Part shown: in pieces, positions 37,325-45,859 of the stretch
How the letters are laid out: each line of letters begins with the position of its first letter
Numbering within the stretch: the first letter of the stretch is position 1
Assembly: GCA_030584085.1 (NCBI GenBank)
Contig: CP129490.1
Span: forward strand, 1,707,511-1,771,510
Direction: 5' to 3'
Source of the DNA: Melioribacteraceae bacterium
GTDB lineage: Bacteria; Bacteroidota; Ignavibacteria; Ignavibacteriales; Melioribacteraceae
Length of the DNA stretch: 64,000 bases
Program-made: the position numbers and the translations under genes
The notes under the pieces: model-generated
The model's database searches: none
What the model saw: the letters and a program-made list of their open reading frames with translations, nothing else
What the model was told of the DNA's origin: nothing

Positions 37325-38578
37325 ATGCCAATGGACATTTCTGAACTTCAATCCAAAAAAATTGTTGATCTTTATCAAATTGCAAAAGACCTTGATTTAC
37401 AAGGCTATAGCGATTTAAGAAAACAAGAACTTATTTTCAAAATCTTAGAAGCACAAACTCAAAAAGATGGTTTAACCTTCTCAAAGGGTGTGCTAGAAGT
37501 ATTAGCTGATGGTTATGGTTTTCTAAGATCAGCGGACTATAATTACCTTCCTTCACCGGATGATATTTATGTATCCCCATCACAAATTAAAAGATTTAGT
37601 TTGCGTACGGGAGATTACGTAAGCGGTCAAGTAAGACCACCGAAGGAAGGAGAACGATTTTTCGCATTGCTAAGAGTTGAAGCTGTTAACGATCAAAATC
37701 CTGAAGAAATAAGAGAACGCACTTTATTTGACAACCTTACACCGCTTTACCCTATAAAACGATTAAAACTTGAATCCGCACCCGGTGAATATTCTATGAG
37801 AATTATGGATCTTCTCGCACCGATTGGTAAAGGGCAGAGGGGGCTTATAGTTTCTCCACCGAAAAGTGGAAAGACAATCTTACTTCAGAAAATTGCGAAC
37901 TCAATCTCAAGAAACCACCCGGAAGTAAAACTAATAATGTTGTTGATAGATGAACGGCCTGAAGAAGTAACGGATATGCAGCGTTCTGTTCAAGCTGAAG
38001 TTATAAGCTCAACTTTTGATGAACCGGCAGATCGTCACGTACAGGTTGCTAATATGGTAATTGAAAAAGCGAAAAGATTAGTTGAAGCAAAAAATGATGT
38101 AGTTATTTTATTGGATAGTATAACTCGTCTTGCTCGCGCTCATAACACAGTTATTCCTCATAGCGGAAGAATCCTATCCGGTGGTGTTGATTCAAACGCC
38201 CTTCATAAACCAAAGAGATTTTTTGGTTCCGCAAGAAATATTGAGGAAGGTGGGAGCTTAACAATCATTGCTACAGCTCTTATTGAAACCGGAAGTAGGA
38301 TGGATGAAGTAATTTTTGAAGAATTTAAAGGTACCGGTAATATGGAATTGGTTCTTAGTCGTGAACTTTCCGATAGAAGAATATTCCCGGCTATTGATGT
38401 GAATAAATCCGGAACTAGAAAAGAAGAGCTCTTACTTACAGAAGAAGAACTCAATAAAGTTTGGATTCTCAGAAAAATACTTAGTGATTTTGATTCGATC
38501 GAAGCCATGGAATTTATGTCCGATAAAATAAAAGGTACAAGGAACAACAAGGAATTCTTACTGAGTATGAATAGTTAA
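37325..38578 (+). CDS. rho: Transcription termination factor Rho
   Basis: Rho is a hexameric RNA helicase that terminates transcription. The 417-residue protein has the N-terminal Rho_N helical domain ([20 protein letters not shown]), the cold-shock-like RNA-binding domain ([15 protein letters not shown]), and an ATPase domain with P-loop [11 protein letters not shown] (K183) and Walker [16 protein letters not shown]. No long insertion between domains is present. It is preceded by a roughly 150-base non-coding stretch with a likely promoter, compatible with autoregulation. Confidence 0.97.
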   Translation: MPMDISELQSKKIVDLYQIAKDLDLQGYSDLRKQELIFKILEAQTQKDGLTFSKGVLEVLADGYGFLRSADYNYLPSPDDIYVSPSQIKRFSLRTGDYVSGQVRPPKEGERFFALLRVEAVNDQNPEEIRERTLFDNLTPLYPIKRLKLESAPGEYSMRIMDLLAPIGKGQRGLIVSPPKSGKTILLQKIANSISRNHPEVKLIMLLIDERPEEVTDMQRSVQAEVISSTFDEPADRHVQVANMVIEKAKRLVEAKNDVVILLDSITRLARAHNTVIPHSGRILSGGVDSNALHKPKRFFGSARNIEEGGSLTIIATALIETGSRMDEVIFEEFKGTGNMELVLSRELSDRRIFPAIDVNKSGTRKEELLLTEEELNKVWILRKILSDFDSIEAMEFMSDKIKGTRNNKEFLLSMNS

Positions 38579-38652
38579 GACCATTCTAAATGCCCTGTAT
38601 TTTTGCGATTTTCCTTTTAGTTTTCCAATTGTAAAATGAAAATGGATACTTT

Positions 38653-39903
38653 GTGAAGAGTTTCGTCTATTTTATTGTATTTTTTTCTTTCGTGATAATT
38701 CTGAACTCACAACCTAGAAGAGATAATAAATTACATAGCAATTCAAAACCAATCTATGTAGAATCACATGTTGTGCAGAGTGATACGAATAATAAATGTT
38801 ATGTCTCTTTTAGAGTTCCGTATTCAAACTTGGTTTTTATCAAAGATGATTTGAATTTTACTTCTGGAATTGTTTTTAGAGTTGAAGTAACCGGTAAAGA
38901 CCGAGTGCTTACTCGAGAATTTACGCACGATAAAGTTACGGTTAACAATTATGAATCAACTAATAGAAATGATTTATTTCTGGAAGGGATTCTTTCTTTT
39001 ACGCTTTCAGAAAGTGAAGTCACTGTTAATCCTTTAGTTTCTCTCGATAACACTCAAAGACAAGTTCCTCTCAGACCATTCAAGGTTGAAAAAAACAGTA
39101 ACTCACCAATAGTGGTTAGAAAAAACTCTAATTGTGGAAATTCTCTAGGTTATTCTTTAGTCAATTATGAAAATTCAATTCCATTTAGTGAAGAAGATTA
39201 TCAGTTATTTTTCCCCATCTACGATAACTATTTAAGATCAATAGAAGTTGAAATCAAGCAGAATGATGAAGTAGTTTTGAAAAGAAATGTTCCACGAAAA
39301 CTTTTTGCTCAATTTGCAATTAATAAATGTAAAGAAACATTAGTCATTGAAGAAAATACTTCTAATAAACCAGCTTCTGTATTTATTATTGATGATTTTT
39401 CAAGGTATTTAAATCAAGGTGAATTCAAAATAAAAATAAGCCACAATGATTCAATTTATTTTGAAAGCGAAATGCTTGTAGATTGGGTTGATAAACCCGT
39501 ATCATTGAGTGATCCAAAATTTGCATTTCAGTTATTAGAAATTATGGAAAGCGAAGATAAGCTGGACAAAATATTTAAAGAAGCAGATAATGAATATGAC
39601 AAAGCGGTTGAATTATTTTGGAACAAATATGATCCGAATTCCAAAACACATTTCAACCAACTAAAAGCCGAGTTTTATAATCGAGCGGATTATGCAATTA
39701 AACAGTATAATACTAAAGCTAAGAATATTAGTGATATTTCTGATCGTGGAAAGATTTATATTAAATATGGTGAACCGGCTGAAGTAGATCGGTACTATTC
39801 GGATAAGAATCAAATAACTGAAGTATGGAAATATATGTCACCCAAAGTAGAGTTTGTTTTTGTTGATATAACCGGCCTAGGTAATTATAAAATTGTGAAT
39901 TAA
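38653..39903 (+). CDS. GWxTD-domain secreted protein
   Basis: The 416-residue protein starts with a signal peptide (MKSFVYFIVFFSFVIILNSQ) from GTG 38653. Its C-terminal region (about 295-416) matches the GWxTD domain common in Bacteroidota, Ignavibacteria and Acidobacteria: KAVELFWNKYDPN and SDRGKIYIKYGEPAEVDRY. The central part is a beta-rich domain. The function of the family is not established. It lies between rho and pdxA, two bases before the pdxA start. Confidence 0.8.
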   Translation: MKSFVYFIVFFSFVIILNSQPRRDNKLHSNSKPIYVESHVVQSDTNNKCYVSFRVPYSNLVFIKDDLNFTSGIVFRVEVTGKDRVLTREFTHDKVTVNNYESTNRNDLFLEGILSFTLSESEVTVNPLVSLDNTQRQVPLRPFKVEKNSNSPIVVRKNSNCGNSLGYSLVNYENSIPFSEEDYQLFFPIYDNYLRSIEVEIKQNDEVVLKRNVPRKLFAQFAINKCKETLVIEENTSNKPASVFIIDDFSRYLNQGEFKIKISHNDSIYFESEMLVDWVDKPVSLSDPKFAFQLLEIMESEDKLDKIFKEADNEYDKAVELFWNKYDPNSKTHFNQLKAEFYNRADYAIKQYNTKAKNISDISDRGKIYIKYGEPAEVDRYYSDKNQITEVWKYMSPKVEFVFVDITGLGNYKIVN

Positions 39904-39905
39904 AG

Positions 39906-40877
39906 ATGAATAGATTCATCTTCACATGCGGAGATCCAAACGGTATTGGTCCTGAAATAGTGATCAAAACAATTAATACCGTTTACAATAAGAAAGATGA
40001 ATTCATCTTCATCTGTCCGAAAAATATTTTCGATATTAATTCATCAATAATCCAACCGAAATTTAAGTACCAGTTTTATGAAAATGACAATTTCGATACT
40101 TCTTCATCTGACCATGTAAAAGTAATTGGAATTAATGACGGTAAGCTAACACAAGGTAAACCTACTAAAACATCAGGATCAATAAGTTTTGAATCTATTG
40201 AAATTGCAAAAAAAATAGTTGATAGAAATTCGGCTATAATAACCGCACCAATCTCTAAGCATTCGTGGGAATTAGCTTCTATAAAATATGATGGTCATAC
40301 CGACTTTTTTGGTAATAAATTTAAAATTAATAATCCTTTGATGTTATTTTATTCACCAAAGATGATTGCCGCACTAGCTACTATTCATAAACCTATTTTA
40401 CAAGTCCCAAAAATATTATCGAATAAATTACTTACCGACATAGTTTCTACAATGATATTTTCTCTAAAGCGTGACTTTAAAATAATAAATCCCAAAATTG
40501 CAATTCTTGGATTAAACCCGCATGCGGGCGAAGAGGGGAGAATTGGTAAAGAAGAATTGAACATTATTAGACCTATCGTCAAAAAATTCAGTAAAAATTG
40601 TTCAGGTCCGTTCGTACCAGATGCTTTTTTCGGAAATAAGTTGTTCGAAAAATATGATGCTGTGTTAGGGATGTATCATGATCAAGTTCTTATACCTTTT
40701 AAAATGTTGAACTTTGATATCGGTGTTAATTTTACTGCGAATCTACCGATAGTAAGGACTTCACCCGATCATGGTACCGCATATGATATTGCTTATAAAG
40801 GTAAAGCAAATGCAACCAGTATGATCGAAGCTTTTAGACTTGCTAAACGTGTACTCAAGAATAGGAACTTACAATAG
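39906..40877 (+). CDS. pdxA: 4-hydroxythreonine-4-phosphate dehydrogenase
   Basis: PdxA oxidises 4-phosphohydroxythreonine in the DXP-dependent pathway to pyridoxal 5'-phosphate. The 323 residues contain GDPNGIGPEIVIKT, KYDGHTDFFG with a metal-binding His, LNPHAGEEGRIGKEE, MYHDQVLIPFKML and the closing TSPDHGTAYDIAYKG. All catalytic histidines expected for the family are visible. PLP made by this route is the cofactor of glyA in the same window. Confidence 0.95.
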   Translation: MNRFIFTCGDPNGIGPEIVIKTINTVYNKKDEFIFICPKNIFDINSSIIQPKFKYQFYENDNFDTSSSDHVKVIGINDGKLTQGKPTKTSGSISFESIEIAKKIVDRNSAIITAPISKHSWELASIKYDGHTDFFGNKFKINNPLMLFYSPKMIAALATIHKPILQVPKILSNKLLTDIVSTMIFSLKRDFKIINPKIAILGLNPHAGEEGRIGKEELNIIRPIVKKFSKNCSGPFVPDAFFGNKLFEKYDAVLGMYHDQVLIPFKMLNFDIGVNFTANLPIVRTSPDHGTAYDIAYKGKANATSMIEAFRLAKRVLKNRNLQ

Positions 40878-40918
40878 AACAAAATCCTTACACAACGATT
40901 TCTGCTATTTACTCGCAC

Positions 40919-41590
40919 TTGATGAGAGAAATCGATTATTCCTCGTGGGCTGATTATCTTGTTGATCTAATTGATTTATATCCCTTGAAGTCACACAGAT
41001 TATTAGAACTTGGAGCAGGTAATTGCAGCATTTCTAAATATCTTGTTGAAAGATATCCGGATTATATCGTATCTGACCTATCATATGCTATGCTGCTAGC
41101 GGCGAATCCTAAACTTCGTAGAGTTACCGCAGATATGACTAAACTTCCTTTCAAAAAAGAATTTGATGTGATTTTTTCTATATTTGACAGTGTTAATTAC
41201 TTGATAAATGATGAGGCTTTTATTTCTTTTCTATCCGAGGCCGGAAAGATTTTAAATGATGATGGTGTTTTAACGTTTGATGTAAGTCTTGAAAAAAATA
41301 GTAAGAAATATATTAAGCAATTAAATCGTAATGGAAGTGTAAACGGAATTAAATATTTTCAAAAAAGTGATTACGACAAAAAGACCAGAATTCACACAAA
41401 CACTTTTAACATAAATATTGATGGAGTAGTATTTTCTGAAACTCATCATCAAAAAATTTATTTATTTGAAGAGTATTTTTTATTTGCTGAAGAGGCTGGA
41501 TTGCGAGTGATAGATTGTTTTGATTGTTTTACATTTGATGACGCCAATAGCAGAACCGAACGCGCACAATTTGTATTAGGAAAAATTTAA
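40919..41590 (+). CDS. Class I SAM-dependent methyltransferase
   Basis: A 223-residue methyltransferase with motif I LLELGAGNCSISKYL near residue 26, an acidic YIVSDLSYAML strand end and IFSIFDSVNYL. The first standard starts are TTG 40919 and ATG 40922. However, the frame is open back to 40865, and residues just upstream (NPYTTISAIYSHLMREIDY) match the usual N terminus of this family. The true start may be a rare ATA (40874) or ATT, or a start codon may have been lost. Substrate unknown. It overlaps ftsE by one base. Confidence 0.8.
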   Translation: MMREIDYSSWADYLVDLIDLYPLKSHRLLELGAGNCSISKYLVERYPDYIVSDLSYAMLLAANPKLRRVTADMTKLPFKKEFDVIFSIFDSVNYLINDEAFISFLSEAGKILNDDGVLTFDVSLEKNSKKYIKQLNRNGSVNGIKYFQKSDYDKKTRIHTNTFNINIDGVVFSETHHQKIYLFEEYFLFAEEAGLRVIDCFDCFTFDDANSRTERAQFVLGKI

Positions 41591-42264
41591 TGCTCACTTT
41601 TAGTAATGTAGAATTTGCATATTATAATCAACCTGTGTTCAGTGATCTGAATTTCGAATGCGATCCCGGTGAATTTGTTTTTCTAATTGGTAAAAGCGGT
41701 TCAGGTAAAACGACATTCCTTCAGATGATTTATATGAATATTCTTCCACAATCAGGATATGTACAAGTTGGTGAATATACTTCAGCTTCAATAAGGGAGA
41801 AAGATCTTCCGTTTTTAAGACGAAAAATCGGAGTGATTTTCCAAGATTTTAAACTTCTTGAAGACCGTAATGTTTATGAGAACATTGCTTTTGTATTGCA
41901 AGTTACCGGAACGCCACGCAAGCAAATTAAAAGAAAAGTAATGGAAGCACTTTCGGAAGTTGGTCTATCTCATAAACAGCAAAATATGCCGAATGAATTA
42001 TCCGGCGGTGAAAAACAAAGAGTTGCAATAGCGAGAGCAATTGTGAATGATCCTATGATAATTTTAGCTGATGAACCAACCGGTAATCTGGATCCTGATA
42101 CTTCCGAAGAAATAATAAATTTCTTGAAAAAAATTAATGCTCGCGGTACATCTGTAATATGTGCAACACACAATTATGATTTAGTTAAAAGGTTAGATTC
42201 CAGAATCATAAAATTACAAGATGGTAAAGCTGTCAAAGTCGTTCTTAAGAAAAAAACTACTTAA
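41590..42264 (+). CDS. ftsE: FtsE-like ABC transporter ATP-binding protein
   Basis: FtsE is the ATPase of the FtsEX complex that controls peptidoglycan hydrolases at the division site. The 224 residues carry Walker [10 protein letters not shown], the FtsE-like Q-loop region [19 protein letters not shown], the signature [15 protein letters not shown] and Walker [16 protein letters not shown]. No ftsX follows: the next gene, adk, is on the opposite strand and overlaps by eight bases. The partner must be encoded elsewhere. A related LolD-type ATPase cannot be fully excluded. Confidence 0.85.
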   Translation: MLTFSNVEFAYYNQPVFSDLNFECDPGEFVFLIGKSGSGKTTFLQMIYMNILPQSGYVQVGEYTSASIREKDLPFLRRKIGVIFQDFKLLEDRNVYENIAFVLQVTGTPRKQIKRKVMEALSEVGLSHKQQNMPNELSGGEKQRVAIARAIVNDPMIILADEPTGNLDPDTSEEIINFLKKINARGTSVICATHNYDLVKRLDSRIIKLQDGKAVKVVLKKKTT

Positions 42265-42910
42265 CTTCTTCAAGTTTCGAAATAATTTCTGCCGTTACAG
42301 CCTCAACCGGTTTTGTGCCATTTACTTCAATTACATCTTTATGAATTTTATAATAATCAATAACCGGCTCGGTTGTTTCATGAAAGACTTTTAATCTGTT
42401 ACGTATAATTTCTTCCTCATCATCCTTTCTTTTTACAAAAGTATTTTTGGAACCACAATAAGGGCAGCTGCTTGGGTCTTCAATATAATTTAGATTAATA
42501 ATATTCCCACAAGCACTACAAGTTCTTCTCATTGATAAGCGTTTAACAATCAGTTCATCATCGGCGGTCAAATAAACTACTATAATTTTTTTATCGCCTT
42601 CCAAATTTGCAAGAACATTTTCTAAAATTTCAACTTGATTCAGAGTTCTTGGAAAACCGTCAAGTATAAATCCATTATGCGAAGAATCATCATGCAAAAC
42701 TTCTTCAATAAGTTTACCCATCAAATCATCTGGAACTAAATTTCCCTTATCCATTAATTCTTTTGCTTGCAACCCGAAAGGAGTTTTTTTACTAACTGCT
42801 GTTCGTAATATATCACCGGTGGAAATATGCGGAATATGGTATTTTGCTGCTAAAACTTTAGCTTGAGTTCCTTTACCTACACCCGGAGCACCAAACAATA
42901 TTATTTGCAT
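42257..42910 (-). CDS. adk: Adenylate kinase
   Basis: Adk equilibrates ATP, ADP and AMP. The 217-residue long-form enzyme has the P-loop GAPGVGKGTQA, the HISTGDILR AMP-binding segment, GFPRTLNQ and a LID domain with four cysteines (CSACG and CPYCG), which bind zinc in such enzymes. It starts at ATG 42910 and converges on ftsE with an eight-base overlap of coding ends. It follows tadA by 69 bases on the same strand and may be co-transcribed with it. Confidence 0.96.
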   Translation of the reverse strand: MQIILFGAPGVGKGTQAKVLAAKYHIPHISTGDILRTAVSKKTPFGLQAKELMDKGNLVPDDLMGKLIEEVLHDDSSHNGFILDGFPRTLNQVEILENVLANLEGDKKIIVVYLTADDELIVKRLSMRRTCSACGNIINLNYIEDPSSCPYCGSKNTFVKRKDDEEEIIRNRLKVFHETTEPVIDYYKIHKDVIEVNGTKPVEAVTAEIISKLEEVK

Positions 42911-42979
42911 TATTATACCTTTTGCTAAATGAGAATAATTATTAATATGAAATTTACTCGTTAATTATAATTTAAAAAA

Positions 42980-43459
42980 CTAATTAGGTATACTTTTTGT
43001 ATTTCTAGATTTACTGAAAAATTCTTTTAGAAGAATTGAACTTTCATCCGCATAGACTCCGGAATAAACATTTACTTTATGATTATACTTATTATTTTCC
43101 AAAACATTATATAAAGAACCAGCCGTACCAAATTTTGGCTCAAATGCACCGAAATAAAGATTTTTAATTCTCGAAAGTAATATTGCTCCGCTGCACATCA
43201 TGCATGGTTCAACAGTAATATATAAGTCACATTCTGTTAAAAATTTCGTTTGAAGGTGGTTGGCTGCAGCTGTTATGGCAAGCATTTCTGCATGAGCAGT
43301 AGTATCTTTTAACATCTCTACTTGGTTAAAACCACGGCCAATAATTCTACCATTATGAACAACAACAGCACCAATTGGAACTTCATTTTGATCTAGAGCT
43401 TTTTCAGCTTCTTGTAATGCGGAATACATGAACTTGTAAACGTATTCGGGGAAGAGCAA
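42980..43459 (-). CDS. tadA: tRNA-specific adenosine deaminase
   Basis: TadA deaminates adenosine to inosine at wobble position 34 of tRNA-Arg(ACG). The product has the zinc and catalytic motifs HAEMLAI and PCMMCSGA and the VPIGAVVV segment, with normal length. The frame remains open upstream into the tRNA-Arg gene, so the start must lie inside. TTG 43459 keeps the conserved pre-helix EYVYKFMYSALQEA; ATG 43429 is the alternative. It is immediately downstream of two tRNA-Arg genes, one being its substrate, with a gap of about 30 bases, so co-transcription is likely. Confidence 0.92.
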   Translation of the reverse strand: MLFPEYVYKFMYSALQEAEKALDQNEVPIGAVVVHNGRIIGRGFNQVEMLKDTTAHAEMLAITAAANHLQTKFLTECDLYITVEPCMMCSGAILLSRIKNLYFGAFEPKFGTAGSLYNVLENNKYNHKVNVYSGVYADESSILLKEFFSKSRNTKSIPN

Positions 43460-43489
43460 GTTTAAATTCTCAATTTTTTGTAGGTTTAG

Positions 43490-43563
43490 TACGCCCGGAA
43501 GGATTCGAACCCTCAACCCTCTGATCCGAAGTCAGATGCTCTATCCAATTGAGCTACGGACGC
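43490..43563 (-). tRNA. tRNA-Arg, anticodon TCG
   Basis: Read on the minus strand, the gene folds as a full cloverleaf: acceptor GCGTCCG pairing with CGGGCGT (wobbles at two positions), D-arm GCTC-GAGC, anticodon stem TCTGA-TCAGA with loop CTTCGGA (anticodon TCG, reading CGA and possibly CGG), and T-loop TTCGAAT. The discriminator is A; CCA is not encoded. Its 5' half is nearly identical to the tRNA-Arg(ACG) gene upstream and differs at the wobble base, suggesting origin by tandem duplication. Confidence 0.95.
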
Positions 43564-43656
43564 ATAATTATGTTAAAAGTAGAAAGAGAAAAAGTTGAAA
43601 AGAGCAATAAAAAATCATCATTCCAACTTTCAACTTGTTACTTTGAACTTAGTTAG

Positions 43657-43730
43657 TACACCCGTAGGGATTCGAACCCCAAACCTTCTGATCCGTAGTC
43701 AGATGCTCTATCCAATTGAGCTACGGGTGC
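43657..43730 (-). tRNA. tRNA-Arg, anticodon ACG
   Basis: On the minus strand, acceptor GCACCCG pairs with CGGGTGT, D-stem GCTC pairs with GAGC, anticodon stem TCTGA-TCAGA encloses loop CTACGGA (anticodon ACG), and the T-loop is TTCGAAT. The discriminator is A; CCA is not encoded. A34 is the site converted to inosine by TadA, encoded two genes downstream on the same strand, allowing it to read CGU, CGC and CGA. Confidence 0.96.
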
Positions 43731-43746
43731 ATTTTTCTGAAATCAA

Positions 43747-43775
43747 AATATATCACAATTGAGCTTGATTTTCAA
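43747..43775 (-). promoter_or_regulatory. Predicted promoter of the tRNA-Arg/tadA unit
   Basis: On the minus strand, TTGAAA (43775-43770) and TATATT (43752-43747) are 17 bases apart. Transcription would begin about 10 bases before the tRNA-Arg(ACG) 5' end. This is the best sigma-70-type promoter in the window. Confidence 0.6.
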
Positions 43776-43944
43776 TTTTGATTACTCAACAAAAACTTAC
43801 ACCATTTTTGATCGCAAGGTGATAGTATTTAGATGTGTATAAGAATGATTTCTTAAATCTCAGCTTTACGGCTAACTTCTTTATCATTTCTAAAAGGAAT
43901 TATTTTTATATTTATTAATCTATAAAAAATCACTGACGTGAATC

Positions 43945-45849
43945 ATGGATGAACTTTTAGGTAAAAAAATAGAGAACTATAAAATAATCTCAATTCTCGG
44001 TAAAGGTGGAATGGGAATTGTTTATAAGGCTTATGATACGAAACTTGAAAGATATGCCGCTATCAAAATGCTCAGTTCTCAACTATTTAGTAAAGAGCGA
44101 TTTGTTGAGCGGTTTAAACGCGAGGCAAAGAATCAAGCCAAATTATCTCACCCAAATATTGTCACCGTTTTTGGTTTTATAGAATACAAGGGAATCCTTG
44201 GAATTGTGATGGAATACATTGAAGGGGAGAGTCTTGAAAAACTAATCTACAAGCAAGGCCGAATTCATCTTTATGATGCTGTCTATGTAATGAAACAAAT
44301 TCTTGCCGGAATTGGCTATGCTCATGCAAAGGGTTTTATCCATCGTGATATTAAGCCATCAAATATAATATTCAACGCTGAAGGTGTCGCGAAGATCATG
44401 GATTTCGGAATTTCTAAATCTTTGTTCGAGAAGAGTTTTACGAAAACCGGAGCTAAGATTGGGACTATATATTATATGAGTCCCGAACAAATTAGAGGAG
44501 ATGAATTAACACATCATAGCGACATATACTCTCTCGGTTGTACATTTTATGAAATGCTTATAGGAAAGCCACCTTTTGACCATGAAAGTGAATACAATGT
44601 AATGGATTCTCATCTAAAAGAAACCGTACCAAAAGTTTCTAAGTTAATACCCGGATTACCTGAGAAACTTGATACAATTATAGGTCGGTCATTGGAAAAA
44701 GATCCAAATAATAGATATCCGACATGTGAAGACTATATTGCCGATCTAAGGGAACTAGATGCATATATTGCCGCTCTTCAAGAGAAGTTTACATCAAGAA
44801 TAAAACCAAATCCGAAAAAGACTAAAATTTATTCAATTGCCGGTTTTTCGGTTTTTGTTATTGCTTTAATAGCTTTGATATTTTTCGCCTATAATCAAGT
44901 TGATTCACTTCTTAAAAGTAAGAGTTTGGAAACGCTGAAGAGATATTCAATCGAAAGTCTTTTTGAAGAGAACCAAGATATTGGCATTAAAGTAAACCAA
45001 CTGAAATGGTTGGAAACTGGAGTAGATGTAAAATTGAATTCAGTTTATTTCTCAAATAATAATTTAGGCATTGCCGTCGGTGATTCTGGCAGTATAATTA
45101 TTACTGAAGATGGAGGAAATTATTGGAGGAATATTAATCTCCAAACTAAAGTAACATTTCAATCTTGTTACATTTCCGAAAGCGGAACCGCAATTGTGGT
45201 GGGTAATAATTCGACCATATTTCACACAGATGATTTTTTTATCACATCTACTCCACAATTAGTTAATGGAGATTATACGCTTTTTGATGTAGCATTCACT
45301 GATCAGCGAACCGGTTATATTGTTGGAAGTAAAGGTTTATTGCTTTTAACCTATGATGGTGGTAAAACATGGGAGAAAGCCGCGCTTAATACAAATAGTC
45401 TATTGTATGATGTACACTTCATTTCACAAAATGTTGGTTTTATCTGCGGCTGGGATGGAACACTACTACAAACGATTGATGCTGGAAATAATTGGAAAGC
45501 TTTGGAAAAATTTACTAATAAATATCTTCGACAAATAGATTTTTATGACACAGATAATGGAATTGTAGTTGGTGGGGGTGATGAAGTTTACCTTACAAAA
45601 AACGGCGGCAATTCGTGGACTGAAACTGTAGTTAAACAGCGTGGAGGAATTCAGAGCGCTTCCTACATCACTCATACTCTCATCATTATGCCGGGAAATA
45701 GGGGAGAACTAATAATCTCAAAAGATAATGGGAATACATGGTCCTTACTGGATACAAAAACATACATGAATTTTACATCTATAACTAAAACTAGCAACGG
45801 CAATATTTTTATAACAGCTGTAAACGGACGAATTTTAAGAATTGAATAG
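43945..45849 (+). CDS. Transmembrane Ser/Thr protein kinase with YCF48-like extracytoplasmic sensor domain
   Basis: The 634-residue protein has a complete Hanks-type kinase domain (about 10-275): G-loop GKGGMGIVYKA, K41, the HRDIKPSN catalytic loop with D135, DFG at about 153-155 and the activation segment PEQIRGDE. A single membrane helix lies at about 292-316. The outer part contains at least five repeats of a YCF48/BNR-like blade, such as SIIITEDGGNYW, LLLLTYDGGKTW, TLLQTIDAGNNW and ELIISKDNGNTW, which should form a beta propeller. The topology suggests that the propeller senses an envelope signal for the kinase. Targets unknown. It overlaps no earlier gene and is followed by murA. Confidence 0.9.
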   Translation: MDELLGKKIENYKIISILGKGGMGIVYKAYDTKLERYAAIKMLSSQLFSKERFVERFKREAKNQAKLSHPNIVTVFGFIEYKGILGIVMEYIEGESLEKLIYKQGRIHLYDAVYVMKQILAGIGYAHAKGFIHRDIKPSNIIFNAEGVAKIMDFGISKSLFEKSFTKTGAKIGTIYYMSPEQIRGDELTHHSDIYSLGCTFYEMLIGKPPFDHESEYNVMDSHLKETVPKVSKLIPGLPEKLDTIIGRSLEKDPNNRYPTCEDYIADLRELDAYIAALQEKFTSRIKPNPKKTKIYSIAGFSVFVIALIALIFFAYNQVDSLLKSKSLETLKRYSIESLFEENQDIGIKVNQLKWLETGVDVKLNSVYFSNNNLGIAVGDSGSIIITEDGGNYWRNINLQTKVTFQSCYISESGTAIVVGNNSTIFHTDDFFITSTPQLVNGDYTLFDVAFTDQRTGYIVGSKGLLLLTYDGGKTWEKAALNTNSLLYDVHFISQNVGFICGWDGTLLQTIDAGNNWKALEKFTNKYLRQIDFYDTDNGIVVGGGDEVYLTKNGGNSWTETVVKQRGGIQSASYITHTLIIMPGNRGELIISKDNGNTWSLLDTKTYMNFTSITKTSNGNIFITAVNGRILRIE

Positions 45850-45859
45850 GGTAAGAATT

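Noticed and set aside
43460-43516. N-terminal extension of tadA into the tRNA-Arg(TCG) gene
   Set aside because: The extra residues (starting RVRILPGV) are simply a translation of the tRNA 3' half. The conserved TadA domain starts later, so the start was moved to 43459.
43592-43636. Inverted repeat (9-base arms) between the two tRNA genes
   Set aside because: The loop is 27 bases and the arms are low-complexity AAGTTGAAA. It may be a processing or partial termination element, but the evidence is too weak to list as a feature.
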